This document shows positions 33,646 to 47,908 of a DNA stretch of 64,000 nt, piece after piece. Both the position numbers and the translations under genes were made by a program. The first letter of the stretch is position 1. Every line of letters starts with the position of its first letter. The DNA comes from Trileptium ribeirensis (Eukaryota > Nematoda > Enoplea > Enoplida > Thoracostomopsidae), in assembly GCA_030248225.1 (NCBI GenBank), contig JASANE010029025.1, forward strand, positions 37,841-101,840, written 5' to 3'. Below the pieces are notes generated by a model that worked only from the letters and a program-made list of their open reading frames with translations, searched no databases and was not told the origin of the DNA.

Positions 33646-36600
33646 TTTACCTATCTACTGATTTGGTGCTTATTATATGCAATCCGCCAAATGTAATATG
33701 TGTTCACGCACCCAATTTATTGCTAGAAAACTTAGTCTGTACAAAATGCCGTGACATAAATACTAAAATCATTGTTTAGCATTGGCATTATGTGTTTTGC
33801 CCAGGATAAAAAACTCAAAATATGAATATGAGAATTGTTTTCATCCACAAACTCGAGTGGTATACGATAATAAGTTATTTAAACATAAAATAGACATAGC
33901 ATTTGACTTGACTTAAAGGTTTCAGAGTCAAACTCGTATAATATGAACCTAAAAACGCCCAACCTTTCAACTATAAAACAATGTTTTGTAGCTTAAAACT
34001 CGCGTAAGAATAGAATTTTTTTAAACCCAGTTTATTTTAATATTCTAGAAATAAAACACGGTACAAGTACCATCAGAAATGGGGAATATGATGCTAAAAT
34101 ATCGATGTCAGTCATATTCATTTATATGTATTTTTGTAACAGCCGTCAGGTAGCAAAATTGTTTTCGGATTTTGTCGACTGTGCATAGTGTGATTTGTAT
34201 GTCAACAGTGAACTAACAATATTAATTGACCATTAGTAAACATCGACTTGACACTTACAATATCACCTAATGATATATAAAGATTAAAAATTCGACCCAT
34301 TTTTAGTCTCAGACTTGTCCTCGAATCATCCTTAAAAAGCGACTACCGATCTGTAGTGCGAGACGAATGATGAATTACATTACACTACTCTGACGTGTGA
34401 ATTTAACTACAAGGCGAAGCGTATGAAGACTAGAACTATGATTTTACACTGCTATAAAATATACTTACTGTACACAATACAATGATGCATTGCGCAAGCA
34501 TGCAATATGCACACAAAATTGTTGTGCCCCATATGTAATACAGCATGCAAATTTTGTTTATGAAGTAAAATTGTAAAGACAGTAGTGATATTTCGTTAAG
34601 TTTTCAGACAGAAACAAATAGAAATAATCCCTCCTACTAAATTGCGATTTAGCCTCGCTGTATACCAAATTATACTGCTGCAAACGACTACAACTCTAGA
34701 ACAAGTATAAGAAGCGGGTTACGCTGTTGGTAGAAATGTTAATTGCATAAATTCGGCATATTGTCCATTGATACGGTAGCCAAATGGCAAGGCCTTGGTT
34801 TGTTAGTTCAAGCCAAGCACGGAAACCGAAGCTTTTGATTGCTTTATTTTCAATTAAGGAATTTGGGTGTTTGAATCAAATACATTGTTGCTCTCGTGTT
34901 TCGCATATCTATTTAAATATCGCATGACCGGAGCGGATATTTACCTTCTCTCAACAATTATCAGTGAAGTTACAGGCGATAATCAGTAAATTTGGAGTCA
35001 TATTATAAAGTGAAACATGCTGTTGTTCGCCCTTTGCTGTAAAACAGAAATATATAACCCAGATGGTTGTACCTAGATACGTATAGCCTTAAAAGCGGTT
35101 GGCAGCGATAACTGTGTCGCTGTTATAAAGTATATATATTAGAAGTAGAGTGTATATTCATCGCGTAGATTCAAGACAACACCCGGAGCGCCAAAAATTA
35201 GATTGTGCGAAAGTTTCTGCGTTAAATAGTAACTGTAAAATTGCATGAATTACATGTTGTACAGTGTACATATTCAAACGCTAACTAAATAATTAATTCT
35301 GGTGATTTTTATGAAAATAACAGTATCTTGATTTCTGGGCTTGCAGATTTTATAGTGTTTGTCATTAAACGTTTTGAACGTTTTGCGTCTACCGCACAGT
35401 GCATTTAAGGATGATTCTTAAATGATCAGGCGGCTTATCTGCAACATAGAAGATAATGCAGGTATACCTACGTTTAGTTCAAAAACTGCAAAGATCAGAC
35501 CTAAATACACTGAGCGGCAGTTATGACTTTACGAAATACTATAATAGTGTAGTACTTGTACTTTGGTAGGAAGAACCACAGCCACCTTAAACCAAAACAT
35601 AGGTAACCTATAAGCACCCATTGAATAAATTTGGCAATGCATATTTCGCATTGCTGTTTACAACTGCCTAAGGTATCCATATGTCCTACATAATTAACAA
35701 TACTTAGTTTAAAGACATGTCGTTTCAACTAAATTTTTGTATAATAAACATGGACGGATAAGTAGATATTTCTAGGTGAAGAAACAAAATAATGTCTAAT
35801 AAAACATGCTGAAAAATGTGCTGCTGTGGAGCTGTTACTCATTACTGCGAAAACGCTTGTTCTCTGATCGATGTGCCATTTCCCAGAGCATTTCAATATT
35901 TCTATTTTTAAAAAGAAGCCATAGCAGTTTCGAATTATTGTTTGTTGCTAAAAACCACAATACCATGTGGAACTCGAAATTAACTAAGGAAAACTGCTGC
36001 TGCTTGTTTTACGACTGCGCCGTTGCAAAGGATTAAGCGGCGGTCCAATTCATATTGATACTTTGCAGCATACTTGCTGTATATATGTGATTGCTAGATT
36101 ACAATTTAGTATTGTCTGTTGTTATCCAATCTTCTATTTCGAGCTTCATAGTTTAGATAATATTCATTGCGGGAAACAATTTTGGATGCCATTTTGAACT
36201 AATCACATATTATTTGCCGCGATAATAAAACAAGAATACTTTTACGTATATGTGTGAAAAAAGTCGATCATTGAGCATGCAAAACTCCTCTCGTGCCCAG
36301 TACATATAATTGTAACACAGCGTATATTCAAATGTCTGAACGGACGTTTAGCTATCTTACAGCTTAGATGTAAAGTAGGTAGTCGTGCATTCAAACATTT
36401 TTACCAAGAGCTGATAATTTTTTACCGATGCGGAAGACACTCTTTAGAGAAAACACATCAACCCAAGAAGTATGTTGTAGTGTGTTTCGAGCTGTGCCTC
36501 CTAGATTTCGTGGGGGGGCAGTTCGTATGCTCATGGGTGTTTCATGGGAAACGGACAAATTTTCGCCCCGTGTTTTGTGGCGGAGAAAATTGTCCCAACC

Positions 36601-39600
36601 CTAGATTTCGAGGCATACATACTTTGTGGGTTGCTGTGCTTTTGCTGAACAGTGTCACACTGTTCAGTAAAAATCATAAACGCTTATTTCCATGCACGCT
36701 TGTGTTGTCTATCGCAGTCGTTGGACTATACGACAACTATTAGTCCTATTTAGTTAATGCTTTTGCATGCGAAGTATTTTGCGATATTCTTATGAATATA
36801 GAATAATAGAACTGATAAGCTTCGCCTGTCGTACGGTATCTCTCGGTCCACGCCTCACTGTGATTAGTTTGTTATTAATGTTTGAAACACAAATCTAGTA
36901 ACAATGATAATAACAGTTTTAATCAGCCAGTACAAAACAAATATCTTACTGACCCTAAGCCGAACAGCTTCGAATAAGGTATTAAGAATATAGATCTTCA
37001 AGGACTAACTAGAGCTCCAAATTAGGTTAATAATTTTATATCATATTGAATACACCTCTATAAGGTATGAGATATGCACGCAGATGCCTAGAAGAACTTA
37101 GTTAATGAACATGTTACAAATACAGTAATGTATGGCGAGCAGTAATATGTTCGCGCCTAGAACTCAGCGGCGGCTGCTCGGCTGATAATAATAATCTGTG
37201 GTTTGTTCATAAAATTAATAAACTAGTAAATATTATTGTGCCGCGAAATTGGCATTATATTACATGCCATACAGTTTGTAAGAAAGGTAGAGATCTGGTG
37301 CCTGTTTAAAGATCGATATTGAATCATTTCAAAGCTGAAGCATGGAGATTTAGTTCGCTATGACAAAAATATTTGATCGTAACTAATAAGTTGCAAATAA
37401 AATAGGTTAAACGGCATTTGTAAATTAGAAAATAAGTAATTAATTCAAAAAATGGAAACTCAAATAGATTTTCTTTATGCCATCATAAGTTATACCCTAT
37501 AAACATACCTAACTCAAACCAAGCTCGAAACATTTTCGATGATATACCACCTGTTGCAAATCACATAAAATAGCAATTTAAATTTTACACAAGCGAATAT
37601 CTATATGATAGACAGGAATCAGTGCAGAATATAAATATTTGCATCTGCAGAAGAAGTTCGTAGGTAATTTTTGGAAAGCGCCAAAGATTGTTGAAAATCG
37701 ATGAAGTAACAGAAATGTTAAATTTATTGTTCTTCGAATGATAATGTCATTCGTAAAAGCGTACTGCCTTGTTATTCTGGTGTAATTTAGTTAATATGCT
37801 TCCTAAGATACTGGACAGAGCCATTTGGCGTGTCGGAATGTTCACATGGCTAAAATTGTATCCTGCGCTGGTACATTTCGGCACTGAAAGTCTCATTCAG
37901 TACACACGATTAGGGATGTTCTGACACTCTTTTCTTCTCATATTGAGCTTCGTTGAGGGACTACAATATTTGCATAACCTTTTATAAATAGGCGGTGGAA
38001 CGCCTTGAAAATCATAATTTCACAATTTAACATTTCTGGTCTTAGTAAAGCAACATGTTATGGTCAAAATGTTATGCTGCAGATATGACATTGTCAACGG
38101 ATCTATTTCAATAAGCTTAGTATTAAATATTATGGCAAAATCATCGACAAAAGCAATTAATAGCCAAAATCAGCGGTTAAAGTAATCGCTAGGACATCTA
38201 CAAAATATTTGACTTTCAATGTATAGTTCTCAGTGATAATTGACGAACGGACTCATGGAATATGATTCCATGTAATTAGTAAAATGCTTACAATAGAGTT
38301 TATAATACCGTATAAAATTAACCCTAAATTTCTTGGAGGCATCAAAATATGTTAGGATGCTTTAGGTATGGGACTTTATCTTTATCAATTGATTAAGCAT
38401 CAACCATAACGTCACTATTTAATAGCGGGTCCAGAGGGAGTCGAGCTCCCCTTCCGCTATAGCCTTCCCCTCCCTCCTCCCCTCCACGTCCCCCTCCCCA
38501 CACGGCAGACCCAAACCGAGTCATCAAACATTTGTAAAAATTAAAAAATAAAAATGTCAGAAAACATTTTATGATCAAGGATGGCTTAAGATTAAAAAAT
38601 CCTCCTTCGGAACTGCTGCCCTCGTCAAAAATTTTTTGATCCACCAATTTCACTACTTTAACTGTGCATGTTTATCTTTGACCGTAGTCTTGACAGTAAA
38701 GTAATCTTGACAGTAACTTAATCTTACAGTAAAGTCTGTGCAACTTTACTGTAAGTTGTGGGTACTTTGTAAGCTCAAGACGATACACTGCAATAGTCAG
38801 TTTTGGAACAGCTGCTTTGGGCATGCGGCTAAGTGTTGGAACAGGTATAAAACTTACTTAATGTACAGTGGAATATATAAAATCCGGCGATATACAGGAC
38901 AATCTGATAAAGCCTTGGACATTAGCAATAAAAAAGCTGCAATTGCAAAATTACAATTGCAAAATGGCGTCAAGCACGAACCCACTGAACTTGACAGTGT
39001 ATAAAATTTCCATTTTATATACGATTTTATGTTCCGGAAGTATTGCGATGAGCGATAGTATTTTTCGAAAATTGTCGAAGGAATGAAACTTGCTGCAGAA
39101 ATTGTGTAAATGTCCAAATTGGGGACGTACAGTAGCGATAACAAATGCGAGGCTAATATTGATTTTGCAGTGCTCCAGCTTATTTTTTGGTCTGTAAACT
39201 GTTGTCCACACAATGTGAATATGTTACTCGTGGCGATGACATGGGGATAGAGAGCGGAAAATTTTAGCAAAAATATGCAAAAATCGACCGAATATTGGCA
39301 AAAACTGGGGTAAAAATGCCAAAACTTGGGAAAATTAGGAAGTAATTATCGCAAACGCGTCCACTTCGGGGAAACTTTTGGAAACACTGGAAAAATTTCG
39401 AGTCCCTAAAAATTTAAAGAGCTTAACACCCCAGCCTACCCCCCCCCCCCGAGGAACTGCTGTGATCCTCCTCGCCATTCCCGCCGACCGCTGTGCGCCG
39501 ACGGACTTTCGACACCTATGAGATATGTGGTTCCGGAAAAACGGTAATACCTCTATATCACATTCGTGCGCTAGCTTCGTATTAATGCTTAGTAGTCAAA

Positions 39601-41444
39601 TTGTTGAACTTTTACTCTCTGTCAACCGTACAGCACCTACCATTACCAATCTCTACATAGGTAGTATATATATATACTGATAATTTGATAACTATAAAAA
39701 GGTAAGGTTGATTAAAAGGAACTTTATCTTTTACAGCTACTTTCGTTCTCGTTGTAAAAGGAAACGGAATAGCTTGGCTGTTGTTAAATAGGATTATAAT
39801 ACAAAAATAAAATTATATGCCGTTTAAACAATACAACAACAGCACGAGAGTCGGTTCAAACTAAGAAAGACTATGTTTTTGTTTATCATTGGACTCAGCT
39901 ATACAAATGATGAAAATTTTGGGTGGCACCAAACCACAATGAATGACTGATTGCATAGTCGCTCAAGTGTAGACTAGTTTGTGAATATCGCGACTTAAGT
40001 CAAACACTAAATACCGATTCAAAGCCAAACGTGGTCCTAATTGCTATATTCTCGGATTTTATAACAACTAATTATTATTTTATCTAAAAACGACAAAAAG
40101 TATGCCACTAACAAATTAAATGTCAGTATTAATGTTGAAATAACGTAGAATCCACAAACAAGAATGGTTGAATTTTAGTTACAGCGGCTAATATAATAAA
40201 AATACTTACATAGCTACAGCGGCTTTTTCGTATTCTTAGGCTTTTTAATGTATTTATAAGCACATTCGATCATTCAAAAATTTTCATTTATCACCATAGT
40301 TATGAATAATAACCGTAGTGTCTGTAGCTTGAGAAACTGTAATCACGTTAAGGCTATCTAAAACGTAACCTCAACATAAAGATTACAAAGGACAATTGAC
40401 CGATCGTGTTTAATTCCAAGTTACTTGCAGCGGTGAATTCATAACCAGACGTGATTACCTTTTGTAGACAATTTTCAACTTTCATGAACAGTTGTGTTAT
40501 TTACATACATTCACTGTGTGGCTGATGCGTTCGCAAATATTCCCACTGACGGTTTGCTGTAATGATACTTTCGGTAAAAACATGAGATCAAAATTTTGTT
40601 GACATGATTGTCTAAATTGGCTCCTAAACGAATAGCCATAAATCACATAAGATATTAAGATCTTTGTTGCGATAAAAACAAACGCGTTCCGAATGCCAGT
40701 TGCACGGTGCACCGCGTCATACGCCATGGTTTATTGATAATGATCAGTATAGTAGAACTATTTTTGATTGTTGTATAATGCTGCCGGCGCAGTCTTAATA
40801 AAAAATGGTCGATGAAATGTTTAGGGACCGCATCCAAATGCTATGAAGCCTGTCGCCTAAGCCTTATCCTAAGCTTCATTTTGTGTATATGTCTTAGAGT
40901 AAGCCTAAACCGTGGGCTGTCCACATTAAGCTGTCCTTGCACTTAGAATTTCTTTTGCTATGACAGTGTAATCGTATACGAATACTGATGGTTACACGAA
41001 GTTATCCAAAAAAATTTCAGGCAAAATAACCATTAGGCAAAACGTTCTACGTGAATTTTAGAGTCATGGTTTAGGCTAAATTTGTAATACACTCATATAT
41101 ATAATTGAAAATAAATAGTTTGAAACATGGTCTTGAGTGCCAAAGGTTAGCCACAGATTTATCGTTTACGTGAAACATGGCATTGAACCTTATATAAAGT
41201 TCATGATATTAACGTTTACATACGATAGTGTTGTTCGATACTGGTATAATAACCAAATATTGTACTTCAATATAATGCGTTTTGAAACACAACATGTTAT
41301 CTTGCGGAAAACATCGATTGTGAAATGGTTAAACACTGTACCAAAAATAAATAAATAAATTAATGGCAATATTTGTTGGTCTGAATTGATTCTATGATTT
41401 AGGTTTAAAAATTTATCAATTGTACGTTTCAATTATATATCCTA
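33646..41444. other. long gene-poor, AT-rich stretch
   Basis: No gene is supported on either strand. Local notes: a C-rich block at 38435-38510 (CCCCTCCCTCCTCCCCTCC), a repeated CTTGACAGTAAAG motif at 38688-38750 that can pair with CTTTACTGTAAG, a run of 14 C at about 39437, and a short GCCTAAGCCTTATCCTAAGC patch at about 40857 related to the element at 17632. Frames of 60-138 codons around 38.7-39.3 kb overlap one another on both strands and look like chance. Confidence 0.4.
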
Positions 41445-42041
41445 CTGTCTGTTTATGTTTATAAAATGTATCCTGGTGTTTCTTAAATCACGAATCGATT
41501 CCGATGATAATTAAAATTTGAATACTGAGATATTCAATGGTCTGGGATCTCACAATTTGGAATATTCATGCGAACCGTTACTCATATTTGCCTTACATAT
41601 AACTTCATTTGTATTGATTAAATCCGTAAATATAAACTACCTATTATTTCTAAGTTGCTATATCTGAGCCTAATACTAACGCTGGGATAGTCCAATATGG
41701 CTAAATTGATATCTAAAATATTATATATACAATCTCTATATATAATAGAAAATATAATAGAAAATATATATAACACGTTTAGATCTCTGTTTAGCCATAT
41801 TGGACTATGCCTGAGTTAGTATTTAGCTCAGATATAACAGCTTAGAAATGACAGCTAGTTATATCCGTACAGATTCAATCAATACAAATGGAGTTATATG
41901 TAAGGCAAATATGAGTACAGGTTCGCATTAACATTCCAAATTGTGAGATCCCAGACCATTGTGTGATTCTCAGTATTCAAATTTTAATTATCATCGTACT
42001 CGATTCACGATTCAAGGAACAGCAGGATATATTTTGGACAG
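41445..42041. mobile_element. 600-bp foldback (palindromic MITE-like) element
   Basis: Arms of about 255 bp (41445-41703 and 41790-42041) are reverse complements with around 10-15 percent mismatch. Examples are GGTCTGGGATCTCACAATTTGGAA at 41540 and its complement at 41940, and ATAGTCCAATATGGCTAAA against TTTAGCCATATTGGACTAT. The loop is about 85 bp of AT-rich sequence. The outer ends read CTGTC...GACAG. It has no coding frame. Confidence 0.88.
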
Positions 42042-43799
42042 ATTATATATATTGTTATGAATCCGTAAAGAAAATGAAACTATCATATGTCTAGTGGTGC
42101 AGCGGTAAATATATGTTATTAATCGTTTATTGATACAAAAACACTGCTTTACAACGCTGAATGCAGCCTTAGCTGAATTGTTCGGTACAGTTTGTCTTCA
42201 CGTGCGATGTTACGCTGTCGGTTTGCGAGCGGTCTAAAAGATTCATCTAACACCGTCTTTGTATTTTTTGAGTCCGCAACCTGTAGGAGCGTTATCAATG
42301 CTACTTTTTTTGCAATTTTGACTAATCAAACATCTTGCGTTTTACGTTCTACGTTAATATAGATTCAGTGTTGACTTCACAACATACAGCGCAAAACATT
42401 TTAGGATGGTTCTCTCGAATAATATTTGCCGTGTTTCATGCTTGCCGTTTTGCTGGCTGTTGTTTCGATAACTGTCTACTCCAGAAGCTAACTTTACTCA
42501 GCTTTTGGGCTTAGGCAAATGTAGTTCAAGTCACTAATCCGCATCCATTTCAGCGATAGACTTTAATATTTCGTCATATTTTGCTAACCAGCTACTCTGA
42601 CTTCAAAGTCTTCACAGCTAGTTTTGGAACTTATATAGTTCAACGAGAACTTATATACTCTGCCGGAAGCTATTTTGCTGAATTCACAAACGTACCATCA
42701 GAACCTCTGCAATGCACAAAAATTTGGCATGTATGACTTCTTATGCTCGGGTTCCCAGCCATTATTTACGAGCGAAGATCTTTACGGCTTTACCCAGTGT
42801 TATTCGTCTCGTATCTGAATATAGCAATCCGAGTACGATTCTTTGCAAAAAAAGTCGTTACCGACATAAAGTAATTCTTTAAATAAAGACTTACAGTCAA
42901 AAGGTAGCAATGAATTTTATCGGATCGGTATCGACTCACAACGGTAAATTCCATAATATAAGTGAGAAATCACGATACATATGGTATACTTCACGCAATT
43001 TTTTGTGTTTAGAGTAGGTACAGTTTTTTCCAACACCCATAAATGATGAGGATGAGACCGAAATAAAGACAGCTTTGATCGGTTAAACGTGGGGCTAATA
43101 TAAGCGTTACCCCAAAATCCAATGTTTTAAGGACTGATTTATTTCCACGTTTCTTTCAAAACTGTTTTGTGTCACGCTATTTAGTACTATATTCTTACAG
43201 CTTTAGAGAAAAACAGTTGAAACAAAGCTATATGCAACTTCTCAAATATAAATATCAAGGCTCGTAAAATCGTTCTATCTGTATATTATCCTGCAATTCT
43301 ACCATTCTACAATGCTATTGACCAAAGTTTATAATCGCTTCGTGAGAAATCATTGTAAACTCTTGTTACTAATAAAGCGCTAAAACTTATAAATTGTGCA
43401 CATCTTATTATAGGTAATAATATTATTTTAAATGTAGATAAGTATAACAGTGCTAATAAAAGCATCAGAAAGATTACTAATATGCACAAATAGCAAGGCG
43501 GTGCTTAGCGCCCTCCCACCGATCCCCTCTCCCCCCCCCCAACCGCCCCCCGTGGTGGGGCGGACGAGCCCCTGCCCCTTTCACCGAAGATTTTTAAAGC
43601 ACATCTTTACAACAGTATTAATAATAATTTTAATTTATACATACCCATAACTCACCGGTAAATATACTTTAGTAAATGTTGTTATTAATTTTGACTTTAT
43701 TTTATTTAGGCAGCCGCACTTGCTTTAGTTCAACAAAAAGCACAAAACAATAATTATAATTTGAAACTGAACAAGGTTGGCAGTAGCCGATTACCGACT
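42042..43799. other. no gene recognised; C-rich block near 43510-43590
   Basis: AT-rich except for a C/G-rich block (CCTCTCCCCCCCCCC and CCGCCCCCCGTGGTGGGGCGG) that resembles other C-rich patches at 38.4 and 39.4 kb and G-rich ones at 48.5 kb. These may be dispersed pieces of one repeat family. Confidence 0.4.
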
Positions 43800-45840
43800 T
43801 CAATCCTCTAACCTAACGTAACTATTTAAACTAATATGAGACAGACGACTTTTAAATATAGTTACGGACGGACCATCCACATCTGAGACAAGTAAACTGT
43901 TTCGACGCTGTACAACTCTTTGTGAAAAAGAGTACTTCCTTAAATCAAAACGAGATCTAAGAACAAATAGCTTGTAATAATTTAATAGAGTACAAGAAAC
44001 TAGGCTAATTGTGGGAATAGAGCTAAAGTTAAGATCATCTAAATCATGGAATATTTTCAGAACTATAATCATGTTACGTTCTAACCAACTACGCTCCAGG
44101 GTTCGAAGATTAAAAGCATGTTAGCCGTTTCGGCATAATGGAAATTATGAAAGCTAGCAAGCGTTTTGCAAAATTACGTAGCACTCTCTCAGTACTACCA
44201 ATTTCATTTGAGAAATGTGGATTCCACCCTACAGCACAATATTCCAAGTTAGGCATGGTATATATGCAGAAAATACGTTTCATGAGATTGATGTCTTTAA
44301 ACTCAAAAACTTGAAAGACAGAGAGGACCAGTTGCAAACCAAAGTAGGCAATTTTTAGTGTGTGCGAAAAATTTAAAATTTATTAAAAATTAAGACTCCA
44401 AAATTATTAAAACTGTGAACTGGCGGAATTTGCTGCTCATTTATGAAATTTTGTCCATGAGAATTTGTGTCGCCTATATTAAGCGTGGCACATTTGGAGG
44501 AAGTCATTATTAATTGAGCATTATTGCACCAGGTAACAACATAACTAATATCTTCTTAAAGAAATGAATGCCGTATCTGCCAAGTTACTAAATGGAAAGT
44601 AGAGCTTAGAGTCATCAGCAAATAATTTTAAGGTTGAATATTGAACAAAATTACCCATTGAATTTATATATATTACAAATATAATACTACCTCGAGGAAC
44701 ATATGAATATACAGACCTAGTTTGTGACCGAGCATTGTCAATTTCTACAAATTGACCACGATGTGAAGGGTAGTCATGAAACCAACTTAATGTAATTTCC
44801 AATGATGTTTGCAAGACACCTAACCAATTTCACTTGCGATACTCCATGAAAAGCTTTAACTATATCCCAGTAAATGATATCAAGAATGCAGCGATCATCA
44901 ATACATTTTGTCCAATCATTGACACAATCACGTAGTTGGGTAGTTGTGGAACGATTGGTTATGATTCCGTGCAGGTAATCAACTAGTATTATGACGGATA
45001 TGAGGAATAACATTATGATATACAATGGATTCAAACAGCTTGCTACAGGCACAAACAATAGCTATAGGACGATCATTTCCAACGCTTTATTTGGGACCTT
45101 TCTTATGTACAGGCAATATTTTTGATAAACTGCACTGATTTACCTAGTCGATAGAAATTGAGGCTCAGAATTTGTTGTAGTTTAAAGTCAGCAAGTGGGC
45201 CTATGACAAATTTTGCACAGAAATGATCAGATCAGGCACTATTGCTGGAAAAATTTCGAAAAATTTATCTAGCTAGGTTCATTAGTTAAAGTAATATTAA
45301 GTATATAAACTGTAAAATGAGTTGGCTGATTTACTAATTGTGTGAAACCCAAAGTGAATCTCATGTAATAATTTCATGTAAATCTCATGTAAAAATTGCA
45401 ATGTATAAAAGTTTCAAGCTGCAAGTTCACACCAGTTTATAGAAGGATAATTTAAATCACATGCGAAGGAGCATTTTACAGCTTGAAACTTGCTTCATAT
45501 TACCAAGTAATTCATCAGTGGAGGATTGAATATTAGTGCTCGCAGTGTGAAGTAAAGTGCAAACGAACCTTGACGGACCGGTATTAGACGAAAATATACC
45601 AGCAGTAATTTGTTCGAAAAATCTGTTTTAAGAGCGGTCAATCACTATATAACGCACAGATCTAGGGATCAAACACAGGATGCCACCACCGTATCCTCTT
45701 CTAGAGCAGTCGTCAAATCTCAAACGGTTGCGTGAAAATGTTATCTGATATAAAATTAGACCATCTAAATCTTTAAAGAATGTTTCAGATATGAAAGAGA
45801 TTGAAAATCTATTTACAATCAACTGCATACAACGAATCTA
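43800..45840 (-). pseudogene. degenerate CR1/Jockey-like LINE (endonuclease and reverse transcriptase)
   Basis: Minus-strand frames in order show a non-LTR retrotransposon ORF2. An endonuclease piece at 45630-45840 includes FISETFFKDLDGL and GYGGGILCLIPRS. A gap follows, then RT fingers/palm at 44774-45058 (HGIITNRSTTTQLRDCVNDW, then DIIYWDIVKAFHGVSQVKLV with the catalytic Asp). Next is the palm at 44545-44814 (YVPRGSIIFVIYINSM, then LKLFADDSKLYFPFSN carrying the F-A-D-D box). The C-terminal region lies at 43800-44337 (LMKRIFCIYTMPNLEYCAVGWNPHF, then LFVLRSRFDLRKYSFSQRVVQRRNSL). Frameshifts, stops and a deletion between endonuclease and RT make it inactive. Clade assignment is by motif only. 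Confidence 0.88.
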
Positions 45841-45904
45841 CAACATTACTATTTAGGCCGTACACAATAAAAAGCAAAATATCAATTTTATTAGTTTGAG
45901 GCTG

Positions 45905-46620
45905 ATTTACAAGTTTTCCGGTACTACTCCTGTTTTGTCACGAGATACAATCCTTCAACAACGGATAACGCAGTGTTCACCCTTTTTCAGTCGACTTTTT
46001 GCTTCAATACGAAGATTGCCTTCTTTTTAGACTTATCGATAAGTAAAATCTGGACGAACCGAAAGGCTTTCTACGTTATTGACATTAGGTTATAAGTAGC
46101 GATGACACTAAAAATGTTTCAGTGCGAAAATAGAGCTTAGGACATACACGATAACGATCCGAGATTTCAGGGGAGGATCGCTGAGGAGGTCGGCTCAGGG
46201 AGTAGATGATTTCGGGGGACGTCCTCCTGGTGGAGGTTGCTGGAAAACGTTGACGGCCTCCACTGTAAGTTTTTCGGTATTACTGTTGTTTGGTCACGAG
46301 ACACTATCCTTCCACGACGCACAACATAGTTTTCACCGTTTTCCAATAGACTTTTCGCTTCAATACGAAGATTACCATCTTTTTTGAGTACTGTAAACTT
46401 AAAATCTGGACGAACGAAAGGCTTTCTACGTTATTGACACCAGCTTCTAAGTTGCGATCTCACTATAAAAATTTTCAGTGCGAAAATAGAGGTTAGGGCA
46501 TACATGCTGACGCTGCGAGGTTTCAGTAGAGAGCCTACGGAGGGAGGTCGTCTCATGAAGGGCTTTCGGGGGAGAGGTTCTACAGGAGGAGGTGCTGAAA
46601 AACGTTAGCGGCTTTCCCTT
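45905..46620. repeat. ~356-bp tandem duplication (two units) beside the LINE
   Basis: Unit 1 starts near 45908 and unit 2 near 46264. Shared blocks include TGTCACGAGA/GGTCACGAGA, GCTTCAATACGAAGATT, AGGCTTTCTACGTTATTGAC, CAGTGCGAAAATAGAG and the G-rich tail ending GAAAAACGTT. The tail GGAGGTGCTGAAAAACGTTAGCGG resembles GGGGTGCTGAAAAAATGTGCTAAC at about 48340. The position directly upstream of the LINE's 5' side could make it a promoter/UTR duplication of that LINE, but this is unproven. Confidence 0.75.
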
Positions 46621-47581
46621 CCCCCTTCCACCTTCCAGTGCAAATGCAAAAGGGGTAGAGGGCACCCTCAGTAAGTAGACTAGGTCCTCGTAGGTATCCT
46701 TGGCCAGGGGTAGTCCACTGAACACCTGCTTCGACATATATGACTTAGCGACGTATAGCCTATATGAATTCTGTTTTAGAAGGGCAATGGCCATACATGC
46801 CGAAGCAGGGTTTTGAAAGTGCTACCCCCTGTGGCCTTGGATCCTCCAGAAGCCCTGGTCAACCCACCCTCCTGAGGGTACCACTCTATTCCCCCTGGTG
46901 TACAATGCGATCACATGGAAAAATACGAACTCCTCATCGTATCCCAGTCAATTTAAAATAAAAAGTCACCGAGAATTTAGTCGTCAATATTTTGACATCC
47001 TGTCCAAAATTATCAGAATAGCTTCGAAAATAGCATTTTAGTAGTGAAAAGCTACTATCGTTTCCAGAGATTGGCAAGTTCCGCCTTCCCGGAAAGCCAA
47101 AATGTAACACTGAGAGCCTAACAGATGCTGACTTCGGTGGTGTCTCTGAAATCAATTGAATCGATAAAAACGTAGAATCGGTAAAAAAAATTTTAGTGCA
47201 AACAACAACGATCTTTCAAAAGAATATCGGTTTTTATTTGATAAATTATTATGACAACAGTGAAAGGTTCGAATGCTAACATCATCCAAATCCTTGGGGT
47301 GCGATAAAAATGTCTGGAGAATAAATGTCTGGGCGCGACATAAATACAAATTCGCCATATATACCTAATGGAATCCTGTAGCAATATTATGTTTTAAATA
47401 AGTATAGTTAGAACTTATTCAAATATCAATTGAAAAATCTTCTTTCGCCTTCGCTGCCCTGCCGTTCCGGTATTTTTTAGAAATACAAATAAAGTGCAAA
47501 TTTATGTGGCCCAATGGTATGTACATACGAGACTACAATTTTCTGCAATGCTCTGCTCAGAAATGCGTTCTTACTTCCTTG
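46621..47581. other. no gene recognised
   Basis: Mixed-composition sequence with short overlapping frames on both strands; none has a recognisable domain. Confidence 0.4.
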
Positions 47582-47876
47582 TGAAAAAAAAAAGAAGAAA
47601 GAAAAAAAAAATTAAGAAAAAAAATAGAAAACAAACAACACAACGAAACAAACAACAAAACACAGCAAAAAAAACAACCCCCCCAAACACAACAAAAAAA
47701 ACACCAACAAAATAAAAAAAGAAAAATCATAAGAAACAAAAACAAACAAAACAAACAAAAAAAAACAAAAACACAAACACACCCACAAACAAAAAAAAAA
47801 AAAAAAAAAACAACACAAAACACAACACCCACCCACCACCCCCCCCCCCCCCCACAAAACCCACCAAAAAAACCAA

Positions 47877-47908
<32 letters not shown>

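Noticed and set aside
34136..34160. ACAGCCGTCAGG string resembling the hairpin of the 515-bp repeat
   Set aside because: Only about 12 bases match and the partner stem is missing; could be chance.
38854..39270. 138-codon minus-strand frame
   Set aside because: Overlaps comparable frames on both strands and has no recognisable domain.
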